From: Ravibacter arvi
Lineage (GTDB): Bacteria; Bacteroidota; Bacteroidia; Cytophagales; Spirosomataceae
Assembly: GCF_039540405.1 (NCBI RefSeq)
Contig: NZ_BAABEY010000026.1
Location: 62,001 to 126,000 of the forward strand
Direction: 5' to 3'
Length of the DNA stretch: 64,000 bases
Translations under genes and position numbers: made by a program
Part shown: positions 26,592 to 35,448 of the stretch, piece after piece
How the letters are laid out: each line of letters begins with the position of its first letter
How positions within the stretch are numbered: the first letter of the stretch is position 1
The notes under the pieces: generated by a model
The model's database searches: none
Seen by the model: only the letters and a program-made list of their open reading frames with translations
What the model was told of the DNA's origin: nothing

Positions 26592-28676
26592 CTACTGTGT
26601 GATTTTTTTCAGATCAATGACGACGAAACTTTTGGCTTCCCTTCCGGCCAGTAATAGCCGGTCGTTGTCGATGGCAATACCGTATACCCTCTTTAACAAG
26701 GGATGTTGGAGAAATCCCTTCAACCGCATCTTGTCCTCCCCGACATCCAGCAATGCAACCGAACTGTTAATGGAATTAAGGACAAACCCCAGATCACCGT
26801 GAAAGGCAATTCGTCCCGGTCCCCGCATATCCTTATCCCGGATTTTTTCCATAACAGCGGGGTTTAACGGGTCGGTAATATCCAGCGACCAGACTGTTCC
26901 TGCGTTGTAGGCAGTAACATACAGGCGGTTGTCGCGGATAGCCAGGGCACAGGTGCCTTTCAATTCGACCGGATCGTATACGCGGGCGGTGATTACGGGC
27001 TTCATTTTATCCGAAATGTCGACCGTAATCACCGAGGATCCCGGTCCGTAACCTGCAAGATACAATACGTCTTTATGGACCAGGGCAGCAAAGGCCCCGT
27101 CTCCGGTGTGAAAGCTGCTGATAATTTTCGGCTTTTGCGGATCACGTATATCCAGTATGTATACCTTGCTCTCCGAGCTGTGCGTAATGTAGGCGTACCC
27201 CTCCGCAATTATTATTTTTCGCAGCCTGGTATAATCCGACCGGTAATGGGGGAGATATCCGCCCTTTCCGCCTACAGTCAGTGCGGTTATTTTAACCGGT
27301 CGGTAAGGATCGGTTACGCGGAACACACTTACTGTGTGATTGGTCATGGACAATACATACAGGTAATCTCCCGATATAGCGACGCTGAAGGCATCCAGGA
27401 TATCCTTGTCTCCGAGGTTACAGGCAAGAACCGGTTGGGACGGATTCCGGTAGTCGATAACGGCGACATTGTTCCCGTCCCTGCACGGGATATAAGCGAA
27501 GCCGTTGTTTATCACGATGTCTTCCGGTTCATTGAGCGCGTCGGTGTCAATAAGATGCCCCTCAATGGCGTCAGTGTTAAGGAAATTTCTTTCCGGGCTG
27601 ATCTGCCGGGAATCGCCGTGGAAATAGTCGAGGAAATCGGATAACGCCGTTTTTGAAAACGTATTCCTGACAATATAGCCCTTGTTGGTACCCGACAGCG
27701 TGATGACCGAATCGGCAGTTTCCAGCCTGACGCCGTGGTCCAGCCAGTCGCCGGCTACGGAGGGCAACGGGCCGAGATTGTACCAGCGACGGCCGTAGTC
27801 GGTAGTCAGGTAGACGTTTTTGTCGCCGGTATAGGTCCCGTAGTAGGCGGCTCCGTACCCGATGTTGACAAAATCGTCAGCGGCGCCGTTCAGGGTTGCG
27901 ACACTGTCCCATTCGTACCCGAGATTGGGACTGCGGTAAACGGTGCCGGCCTGATCGGCCTGAAGCATGACGCTCATTCCGAGGTACTCCGTAGCGAACA
28001 GGGCGGTGTCGGCCAGTTGCTGTATCCGGTTCCAGGTAATGCCGTCGTCGGTACTTTTGTAAACGATCCCTTCCCACCCGTTGACCACGATGCCGTTACC
28101 GGTTCTTTCGAAACGGTACAATGCGTCATGTGAAACGGCCCCGGCGTCAGTCCAGGTCTTTCCTTTATCCGTCGACCGGTAGATGTGCCCGCCGTCGGAA
28201 TCGGTATCTGTAGCCAGCAACGTTCCGTCTTTCGTATACATCAACGCGTAAGAGGCCGCGTAGCGTTGCCGGTTACGGTTCTGAGGCAGCAGCCTGTGCA
28301 GCCGCTGCCAGCTTTTGCCTCCGTCGGCTGTTCCCCATACTTCGGCTGTTCCGGTGAGGAAGTAGAACTCCTCCTTCCTGCCAGTTTCAGCGATGCAGGT
28401 AATATCGACGTTCACAGGCTGGGCAAGCAATTGCCAGCGGACGCCATAGTCGTAGCTTACCCAAAGCTTACCTTTGTTTATACCACGCCCCGCACATACT
28501 ACCATTCCGTCCGCGGTTTGCCGGATGGCGTCGATCCGGCCACCCGGAGCCACTTCTGTTAACGTCCAGCCGGTAAAGCGGGACTTCAGTGCTTTTATAT
28601 TCAGAGTGTCCGCGGACTGTCCGTAAGCGTATACCGCGATGAACATCCAGATTGAAGTGAGTACGAATGGTTTCAT
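26592..28676 (-). CDS. Secreted double beta-propeller protein (BNR + LVIVD-type repeats)
   Basis: 694 residues with a signal peptide (MKPFVLTSIWMFIAVYAYGQ). The N-terminal half has BNR/sialidase-type Asp-box repeats: GTADGGKSWQRL, YRSTDKGKTWTDAG, YKSTDDGITWNRI and YLTTDYGRRWYNLG. The C-terminal half, from about residue 370, has LVIVD/YVTN-type repeats: NNVAVIDYRNPSQPV, TVSVFRVTDPYRPVKI, KVYILDIRDPQKPKI and SVITVDISDKMKPVI. No catalytic sialidase residues can be assigned, so a binding or surface-scaffold role is likelier than hydrolysis. It is a single-gene unit. Confidence 0.78.
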   Translation of the reverse strand: MKPFVLTSIWMFIAVYAYGQSADTLNIKALKSRFTGWTLTEVAPGGRIDAIRQTADGMVVCAGRGINKGKLWVSYDYGVRWQLLAQPVNVDITCIAETGRKEEFYFLTGTAEVWGTADGGKSWQRLHRLLPQNRNRQRYAASYALMYTKDGTLLATDTDSDGGHIYRSTDKGKTWTDAGAVSHDALYRFERTGNGIVVNGWEGIVYKSTDDGITWNRIQQLADTALFATEYLGMSVMLQADQAGTVYRSPNLGYEWDSVATLNGAADDFVNIGYGAAYYGTYTGDKNVYLTTDYGRRWYNLGPLPSVAGDWLDHGVRLETADSVITLSGTNKGYIVRNTFSKTALSDFLDYFHGDSRQISPERNFLNTDAIEGHLIDTDALNEPEDIVINNGFAYIPCRDGNNVAVIDYRNPSQPVLACNLGDKDILDAFSVAISGDYLYVLSMTNHTVSVFRVTDPYRPVKITALTVGGKGGYLPHYRSDYTRLRKIIIAEGYAYITHSSESKVYILDIRDPQKPKIISSFHTGDGAFAALVHKDVLYLAGYGPGSSVITVDISDKMKPVITARVYDPVELKGTCALAIRDNRLYVTAYNAGTVWSLDITDPLNPAVMEKIRDKDMRGPGRIAFHGDLGFVLNSINSSVALLDVGEDKMRLKGFLQHPLLKRVYGIAIDNDRLLLAGREAKSFVVIDLKKITQ

Positions 28677-28838
28677 TGTGCAATTTTTTCAGGGCTTGCT
28701 CACTTAACGGGTAAGGAATTCTGTTCGGAATTCTACTGTCGCTGGCATTAGCGGGACCGGCTACCGGTCGTGGATGACCGGTTCGCCTATACTTTGCCCA
28801 AGCCTTCGTTGTAAGCGTAGCACCGTTAAAATAAACGG

Positions 28839-28846
28839 TATCTTTG
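28839..28846 (+). promoter_or_regulatory. Candidate Bacteroidota -7 element before the helicase gene
   Basis: TATCTTTG matches the TAnnTTTG -7 consensus exactly and lies 33 bp before the chosen ATG at 28879. No good TTTG element is found at the expected -33 distance, so this is tentative. Confidence 0.4.
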
Positions 28847-28878
28847 CGGGATGTTTAAAATGCCAATACAAATACCAT

Positions 28879-30024
28879 ATGTCGTTTGCCTCTCTGGGTT
28901 TATCGCCCAATCTGCTTAAAGCCATTCTGGAAGAAGGATATGTGGCGCCGTACCCTATTCAGCAAAAAGTGATTCCGGCGCTGCTGCGCGGTAAAGATAT
29001 ATTGGGAATAGCCAAAACGGGCTCAGGCAAAACAGCCAGCTTTGTGCTACCCATCCTGGAGCTTCTGCAGCATGAAAGCCAGGGCAAAGGGAGAAAAATC
29101 AGGGTGCTGATACTGGCGCCCACGCGGGAATTGGCCATTCAGATCAATGACGTTTTCCATACTTTTGGCAAGGCGCTTTCAAGGCGTGTAAAAACGTTGG
29201 CGGTATTTGGTGGCGTGTCCATCAACCCACAGATGAAAGCGCTCGTGGGCGTGGAAGTTCTCGTGGCAACGCCGGGGCGGCTGCTCGATCTCGTTGCGCA
29301 AAATGCGGTAGGTCTCCAATCCACAGAAATCCTTGTACTGGATGAGGCAGATAAAATGCTCAGCCTTGGATTTGCTGAAGAGATGAAGGAGATATTCAGA
29401 ATTCTTCCGCAAAGCAGGCAGACGCTGCTGTTTTCCGCTACTATGGATCAGAAAGTCGGGGAAATTCACAAACTGGTCTTGAAGCAGCCGATTACTTTTG
29501 ATATGGGAGGGGAGGAAGAAGTAGACCTGGAGCTGATTGATCAGCTGGCTTATGCAGTGACGCCTGAAAACAAAGGACCTTTTCTGCGTTATCTCATCAA
29601 AAGTCAGGATCTGAGGCAGGTGCTGGTGTTCGTATCGGCGACGCGGACTGCAGATAATCTCACGATAAAACTGCAAAAAAATGGTATCGATGCCGCAGCG
29701 ATTCACAGTCAGAAATCGCAGGGCGGGCGGATGGAAGCATTGGCCCGTTTCAAAGCCGGCAAGCTCAGGGTGCTGATCGCTACCGATCTGATGTCGAGAG
29801 GAATAGATATTCAGTCTCTGCCCGTAGTAATCAACTACGAGTTACCCAGATCGCCGAAAGATTACGTGCACAGGATCGGGCGTACCGGTCGCGCCGAATC
29901 CAAAGGGACTGCAATTTCATTGGTGGTTCCGGATGATGTTCATCACTTCAAAATTATTCAGAAAAAAATGCGGAAAAAGGTGGAAATTTTACCTTCTGAT
30001 GATATTAATCTGAAAGGGTTTTAG
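28879..30024 (+). CDS. DEAD-box ATP-dependent RNA helicase (RhlE type)
   Basis: 381 residues from ATG 28879, the usual family start (MSFASLGLSPNLLKAI). All core motifs are visible: Q motif (YPIQQKVIP), I (AKTGSGKT), Ia (PTRELA), Ib (TPGR), II (DEAD), III (SAT), and VI (HRIGRTGRA). The C-terminal extension is short, so it lacks the basic tail of many RhlE proteins. It unwinds structured RNA, probably in ribosome assembly or mRNA turnover. The open frame upstream of 28879 includes the candidate promoter and is not coding. Confidence 0.95.
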   Translation: MSFASLGLSPNLLKAILEEGYVAPYPIQQKVIPALLRGKDILGIAKTGSGKTASFVLPILELLQHESQGKGRKIRVLILAPTRELAIQINDVFHTFGKALSRRVKTLAVFGGVSINPQMKALVGVEVLVATPGRLLDLVAQNAVGLQSTEILVLDEADKMLSLGFAEEMKEIFRILPQSRQTLLFSATMDQKVGEIHKLVLKQPITFDMGGEEEVDLELIDQLAYAVTPENKGPFLRYLIKSQDLRQVLVFVSATRTADNLTIKLQKNGIDAAAIHSQKSQGGRMEALARFKAGKLRVLIATDLMSRGIDIQSLPVVINYELPRSPKDYVHRIGRTGRAESKGTAISLVVPDDVHHFKIIQKKMRKKVEILPSDDINLKGF

Positions 30025-30109
30025 TTCCTTTTCATACGGAACCCACCGAAAGAGTAAATCCGGGCAGGCCTGCGCTTATAGTATCCTCGATTAATTTAAA
30101 GTCAGGCCA

Positions 30110-30643
30110 ATGGTGACCGGGGCGCAGTTGGAAATGTTGTTCAGGGAAAACTACCACGCAATGGTGTTTTTTGCCATGCGCCTGGTTGATAGTCGCATAG
30201 AGGCGGAAGATATTGTTCAGGATGCCTTTGTGAAGTACTGGGACCAGCGTGAGGCGGTGTCGGCGGATCTGCAGGCCGTCAGGAGCTATATTTATACGAC
30301 CATCCGGAATGCGTCACTGAATTCGGTGCGGCATCGCGAGGTTGCCAGGCGATTTGCGGACCAGCAGATTCAACTGGTGCTGCCGTCCGAACCTACTATT
30401 CTGGAGCATCTCCTCGAAGCGGAGACGATGGTTATCGTGCACAAGGCAATGTCGATGCTACCACCGGTTTGCCGGCAAATAGCCCGCATGACGCATCTTG
30501 AAGGGAAAAGCAACGAGGAAATTGCAACTGAACTGGGAATAACCGTTAATTCGGTAAAATCACACAAACAGCGGGCTGTGAAGTTTTTGAAGCAGTATCT
30601 AGATCCTGAAATGTTCCTGCTGCTCACTCCCTTTCTCGATTAA
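30110..30643 (+). CDS. ECF RNA polymerase sigma-70 factor (PUL 2)
   Basis: 177 residues. Region 2 is LFRENYHAMVFFAMRLVDSR with AEDIVQDAFVKYWDQRE; region 4 is LPPVCRQIARMTHLEGKSNE plus the helix-turn-helix EIATELGITVNSVKSHKQRA. It belongs to the FecR-linked Bacteroidota group and heads the operon with FecR, SusC and SusD. The gap to FecR is about 68 bp. Confidence 0.93.
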   Translation: MVTGAQLEMLFRENYHAMVFFAMRLVDSRIEAEDIVQDAFVKYWDQREAVSADLQAVRSYIYTTIRNASLNSVRHREVARRFADQQIQLVLPSEPTILEHLLEAETMVIVHKAMSMLPPVCRQIARMTHLEGKSNEEIATELGITVNSVKSHKQRAVKFLKQYLDPEMFLLLTPFLD

Positions 30644-30711
30644 GTTTTTTTTTCGTTTGACTAATTCGTTTGCGAAGGATAAGTGTCTTAACACTATCTA
30701 AGCAAAACCGG

Positions 30712-31899
30712 ATGGATTGGAACGACGAAAATATAAAAAAAGCGGGCCTTTTGGCCAGGTACCTGCAAGGTAGTCTTTCGGAAGCAGACGAGGATGAGCT
30801 CGCACGCTGGCTGGAAGAAGATCCGGCGCATGAAGCTTTCCTTCACCGGATCGAAGAAAGACGGGAGGAAAGTCTTGATATACTCTCAGAACTCAAGGTC
30901 GACCCGGCCTGGGAAGGCGTTCGTGCCCGTCTCGTACCGGAGGAGCCAAAACGTTTATTCCGGATCGGGCGCTGGCTGGTGGCTTCCGCGGTGTTATTGA
31001 TTCTGGCCTATACAGTTTACCGTCCTATACAGACGAAAAGGAAAACACAACAAAACACTGTTGCGGTCCTCGCCGATCACGACGTTGCGCCCGGAAAGGA
31101 AAAGGCTTTTCTAACGCTTGGCGATGGATCGGTGCTGGTGCTCGACGAGCTTCCGGAGGGAGCGGTACAGGCCGATGCCGGGATAAAACTAACAAAAGAA
31201 AAAGATCAGGTAAGCTACCTGTCCGGGGCGACGCCGGCGTCTGGGCCGATCGCATATAACAACCTGACAACACCAGCAGGCGGGTATTTCCGCCTGGTTC
31301 TGCCTGACAGTAGCCGGGTCTGGTTAAACGCTGCTTCTTCTTTACGATTTCCGGTGCGCTTCGGAGATGACGAGCGGAGGGTGGTATTGGAAGGCGAAGC
31401 TTTTTTCGAGGTGGCAAGCCAGTATAGTACAGATGGTCGGCGTAAGCGCTTTGTGGTAGAAACGGGGAGGGGAGAAATAGAGGTTCTCGGTACCCGTTTC
31501 AATGTGCTCGCCTACCCCAATGAACCGGCCGCAGCCACGCTTTTGGAGGGAAGTGTAAGCGTCAGTACCGGGCCGCAATTATCAAAGGTGATCAGACCAG
31601 GTCAGCAGGCTGTTTTAGACGACAGGCTTACCGTGAAAAATGTAGACGTAGACGAGGCCGTTGCCTGGAAAAACGGCTATTTCCACTTTAGAAACAGGCC
31701 GTTATCGGAGATTGCTAGGAAACTTGAGCGGTGGTACGGTGTTGAGATCGACAGAGCTGGGGTAGTGGGCGATAAGCATTTTACCTGCTCCATTTCAAGA
31801 GATAAGTCGCTTTCCAGTGTGTTGAAAATGCTGGAGCAAACCGGTGAATACCATTTTGAACTTAAAAACGGGAAAGTAAAAATAACAGAAGCAAGATAG
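30712..31899 (+). CDS. FecR-type anti-sigma factor (PUL 2)
   Basis: 395 residues from ATG 30712 (MDWNDENIKKAGLLARYLQG). It has an N-terminal anti-sigma region, one membrane helix near residue 80-100 (WLVASAVLLILAYTVY), and the FecR domain (LVLPDSSRVWLNAASSLRFP, IEVLGTRFNVLAY, GSVSV). A C-terminal DUF4974 domain (IARKLERWYGVEI ... EYHFELKNGKVKITEAR) completes it. It should relay the STN signal of the SusC protein that follows. Confidence 0.93.
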   Translation: MDWNDENIKKAGLLARYLQGSLSEADEDELARWLEEDPAHEAFLHRIEERREESLDILSELKVDPAWEGVRARLVPEEPKRLFRIGRWLVASAVLLILAYTVYRPIQTKRKTQQNTVAVLADHDVAPGKEKAFLTLGDGSVLVLDELPEGAVQADAGIKLTKEKDQVSYLSGATPASGPIAYNNLTTPAGGYFRLVLPDSSRVWLNAASSLRFPVRFGDDERRVVLEGEAFFEVASQYSTDGRRKRFVVETGRGEIEVLGTRFNVLAYPNEPAAATLLEGSVSVSTGPQLSKVIRPGQQAVLDDRLTVKNVDVDEAVAWKNGYFHFRNRPLSEIARKLERWYGVEIDRAGVVGDKHFTCSISRDKSLSSVLKMLEQTGEYHFELKNGKVKITEAR

Positions 31900-31937
31900 T
31901 AACTCGTCTGTCGCCCGAAGGAAGTAGGGAGCAGGAA

Positions 31938-31963
31938 ACCGGCAACGTTGCACCGTTGCCGGT
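31938..31963. terminator. Hairpin in the FecR-SusC gap (PUL 2)
   Basis: A perfect 10-bp stem (ACCGGCAACG / CGTTGCCGGT, loop TTGCAC) lies 38 bp after the fecR stop and 54 bp before susC. There is no T-tract. It could be an mRNA-stability or attenuation element, allowing different levels of regulator and transporter. Confidence 0.55.
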
Positions 31964-32017
31964 AAGAAAGGACCTTCAAATAACATCGTATCGCGAAAAT
32001 CCTAACCATACAAAAGT

Positions 32018-35000
32018 ATGCAAATAAGGCTATTTCTAAAATTTCGATCGGGGAATTTATCCGGTTGTGCCAACCTGATAATGCTTATGAAAATAAGTAT
32101 TCTACTACTGACTATCGCCTGCATGCAGGTAAGCGCCAGCGCTTTGTCCCAAAAGCTTTCCCTCAATCTCAGGGACGTTTCAATCGAAACGGTATTTGTC
32201 ATGCTGAACAAGAAAAGCGGCTACCAGTTTTTGTACAGTAATGACCAAATCCGAAATGCCCGTCCGGTCACTATTCAGATCGAGAACGGCACTTTGGAAC
32301 AGATTCTCGAGGCAACCTTCCGCGACCAGCCATTGACGTACAGGGTGGTCGACGGCGCCATCGTGGTGAAGCCCAAAGCCAATTGGCGGGCGCCCGCACC
32401 GGTAGCCGCTCCGGTTGTGCTGCACGACATAAAAGGAAGGGTCAAAGATGAAAAAGGCGAGGGGCTCCCCGGTGTAAACATTATGCTCAAAGGCACACAA
32501 CGGGGAATTACCACGGACTTTGACGGTAACTATCGAATGGAGCTCGACAACGGAGAGGGGGTCCTGGTGTTCTCATTTGTGGGCTATAAAACCCAGGAAA
32601 TCCCTATAAACAATCGGACAAGTCTCGACGTTTCGCTGGAAGTGGATGAAAAGTCGCTCGACGAGGTGGTCGTCGTGGCATTCGGAACACAGCGTAAAAT
32701 TACGGTCACGGGCGCCATCGCGTCGGTCCAGACAAAAGAAATCAAGCAAAGTCCGGCGGCCAACCTCGCCGTGACACTCGCCGGAAGGCTTCCGGGACTA
32801 ACTGCGCTGCAACGTAGCGGTGAACCCGGGCGCGATCATACCGCTTTGTTTCTCCGCGGAACCGGAACACTAAATGGTACGGCTCCGATCATCCTGGTCG
32901 ACGGAGTTGAGCGGGAAATGACGTATATCGACCCGAATGAGGTCGAAAGCGTAACGATCCTGAAAGATGCCTCTTCCACAGCGCTTTTTGGGGTGAGAGG
33001 AGCAAACGGGGTGATCCTGGTGACCACCAAAAGAGGGGTGAGCGGGAAACCCTCCATAGGACTTACCTATGAATTCGGTTTACAGGATTTTACACGTTCA
33101 CCTACTGTACTGACGTCCTATGACTGGGCGCGACTGAAAAATGAAGCCTGGCGCAATGACAACCCGAATATTGACCCCGACGACCCCGTCAACCAGCCGC
33201 CGTATTCGGAATACGCGCTCGACCGGTTCCTGTACCAGGAATATCCGGAAGCCTATCCGAACAACAACTGGCAAAAGATGCTTTTCAAAGATTTTGTCGC
33301 TCAGAAGCGGTATAACCTCAACCTGTCGGGCGGTGGCGATTTCGTTCAGTATTTCGTGAACGTCGGTTTTCTCGACCAGGGCGGACAATGGAAAGTGAGC
33401 CCGGATGTCACCAGTTATAATCCGGAATCTTTTTTGAAACGCTACAATTTCCGCTCCAATATTGACGCGAAGCTAAACACTGCAGGTACCCTGACCACAT
33501 TTCTGAACGCTGCCGGTTATTTCGAACGGGTGAATTCCCCCAATGTGAGTAGCGGCGAAATCTTCCGTCGTACCTACAGCTATTTTCCCGTCGTATTGCC
33601 CGGGCCGCTTACGCCGTCAGGCGAGGTGCTTGTGGGACCAGGCAATTACAATGAGTCGCCCTGGGCGCTGATCAACCGGACAGGCTATCAACAGGAGACA
33701 CGGAACAATATTACCGCCTCGTGGGGCCTGAAACAGGATCTGAAAGCTTTGACGGAAGGTTTGTCCGCAAAATTTATGGTTTCTTTTGACACCCGCACCA
33801 TTTACAACCTGTCGGCCGGAAGAAGCTATCAGCGATGGTTACAGGTAATAGATCCGAATACGCCCAATCACATGGGAATGGACAGCGTCCAGTATACCCG
33901 GATTCTGCTGGAAGCGGAAAATACGCCGCTGAGTATTTCCAGCGGTTCGAATTTCCAGTCATTCTTTAACTTCCAGTTCTCCGCCGATTACCACAGGGTC
34001 TTCCAGGACCGACATGCGTTCACCGGGATGCTGCTCGCCCAGCAGGAAAACCGCGTACTGCCCAACGACCGGCTTCCCTACAACCTGCGTGGACTTGCCT
34101 TCAGGGGATCCTATGCTTTCGACAACAAATATTTTGTGGAATTCAACGCCGGCTATAATGGTTCCGAACAGTTTGCCAAAGGACGCCGGTACGGGTTTTT
34201 CCCGACAATTTCGGGCGGGTGGGTACTCAGTAACGAACCTTTCCTTGCCAGCAATCCCGTGATCTCGATGTTGAAACTCAGGGCTTCTTATGGCCGGGTG
34301 GGCAGCGACAGGCTTGGCGGGCGCCGTTTTCTGTATCTCGACGACATACAACGTGCAACGGGCGGAGGGTTCAGTTACTCGCTGGGCCGGGGCGGAAAAA
34401 TTAATGAAAACTATATCGGGAACCCGCTTATCCAGTGGGAGGTGGCGAAAAAGGCCAATTTCGGGCTTGAGCTCGGGTTGTTTCAACACCTCAACCTGAC
34501 GGTAGATGTTTTCAGCGAGCGACGCAACAATATCCTGATCAACCGGCAGTCGATCCCCATTGTATTCGGTATCCCCGCTTCAAGACTTTCACCCGTGAAT
34601 ATGGGAATCGTCGAAAACAAGGGGTACGAGGTGGAACTGAACTACCAGCGAAGGCTGAGCCGGGATTGGTCGGTCCTGGCGAAGCTCAATTTCAACTACG
34701 CCAGAAACAAAGTCGTTTTCGCGGATGAGCTTCAGTATCCGGCCGACTATGCCTATCGGTACCGTCAGACGGGCTATCGTCTCGGACAAGTATTCGGTTA
34801 TCAGTTGCGCGACGGATACTACGAAAGCTATGATGAAATATCGAAAGAAGGGTTGACTTACGTAGGTTACACCGCACGCCCGGGCGACCTTAAGTACGCC
34901 GACGTCAACAAAGACGGTCTCATCGATGAGCGCGACCAGGTTCCGATCGGCTTTTCGGGTATTCCGGAGTATACCCACGGCAGCGCTTTTAATGTCACTT

Positions 35001-35437
35001 ACCGGAATTTTGACCTGTCTGTTCTGTTCCAGGGCGTCTTCAATGTATCGGCACCCCTGTCTGCATTTGGTACAATGAGCCATTTCGATTTCCGTGAGCG
35101 CCATCTGAAAGCCTGGACGCCGGAGCGGGCTGCTGCCGGCGAGGAAATATTGTATCCGCGCCTTAGTACAGGCGGTTCGGTAAGCGAGCAGGACTTTAAC
35201 TCATTTTTCATCGAAAACCGCAGTTTTGTTCGGCTGAAAAATGCCGAAATCGGGTATCGCCTGCCGGTTGGCCTGGTTTCAAAAATCGGCGCCAAGGATG
35301 TGAGGGTCTACCTTAACGGCTTCAATCTGATCACCTGGGACAAAATGCGGACAAAAGACTTCGATCCGGAAGTAAGCAATTCGCTCAGCTACCCTGTTTA
35401 CCGTGTTTTTAATGCCGGTGTTAATATAACCTTCTGA
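32018..35437 (+). CDS. SusC/RagA TonB-dependent receptor with STN domain (PUL 2)
   Basis: 1139 residues. The long N-terminal pre-sequence leads to a hydrophobic signal (MKISILLLTIACMQVSASAL), then the STN domain (about residues 47-115, VSIETVFVMLNKKSGYQFLY), a carboxypeptidase-like beta domain (GRVKDEKGEGLPGVNIMLKG), a plug with VESVTILKDASSTALFGVRG and the barrel. The usual SLDEVVVVAFGTQ TonB-box-like segment is present. A later start at the second Met cluster (about 32081 or 32087) would also give a signal peptide. Confidence 0.94.
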   Translation: MQIRLFLKFRSGNLSGCANLIMLMKISILLLTIACMQVSASALSQKLSLNLRDVSIETVFVMLNKKSGYQFLYSNDQIRNARPVTIQIENGTLEQILEATFRDQPLTYRVVDGAIVVKPKANWRAPAPVAAPVVLHDIKGRVKDEKGEGLPGVNIMLKGTQRGITTDFDGNYRMELDNGEGVLVFSFVGYKTQEIPINNRTSLDVSLEVDEKSLDEVVVVAFGTQRKITVTGAIASVQTKEIKQSPAANLAVTLAGRLPGLTALQRSGEPGRDHTALFLRGTGTLNGTAPIILVDGVEREMTYIDPNEVESVTILKDASSTALFGVRGANGVILVTTKRGVSGKPSIGLTYEFGLQDFTRSPTVLTSYDWARLKNEAWRNDNPNIDPDDPVNQPPYSEYALDRFLYQEYPEAYPNNNWQKMLFKDFVAQKRYNLNLSGGGDFVQYFVNVGFLDQGGQWKVSPDVTSYNPESFLKRYNFRSNIDAKLNTAGTLTTFLNAAGYFERVNSPNVSSGEIFRRTYSYFPVVLPGPLTPSGEVLVGPGNYNESPWALINRTGYQQETRNNITASWGLKQDLKALTEGLSAKFMVSFDTRTIYNLSAGRSYQRWLQVIDPNTPNHMGMDSVQYTRILLEAENTPLSISSGSNFQSFFNFQFSADYHRVFQDRHAFTGMLLAQQENRVLPNDRLPYNLRGLAFRGSYAFDNKYFVEFNAGYNGSEQFAKGRRYGFFPTISGGWVLSNEPFLASNPVISMLKLRASYGRVGSDRLGGRRFLYLDDIQRATGGGFSYSLGRGGKINENYIGNPLIQWEVAKKANFGLELGLFQHLNLTVDVFSERRNNILINRQSIPIVFGIPASRLSPVNMGIVENKGYEVELNYQRRLSRDWSVLAKLNFNYARNKVVFADELQYPADYAYRYRQTGYRLGQVFGYQLRDGYYESYDEISKEGLTYVGYTARPGDLKYADVNKDGLIDERDQVPIGFSGIPEYTHGSAFNVTYRNFDLSVLFQGVFNVSAPLSAFGTMSHFDFRERHLKAWTPERAAAGEEILYPRLSTGGSVSEQDFNSFFIENRSFVRLKNAEIGYRLPVGLVSKIGAKDVRVYLNGFNLITWDKMRTKDFDPEVSNSLSYPVYRVFNAGVNITF

Positions 35438-35448
35438 TTTATAACTAT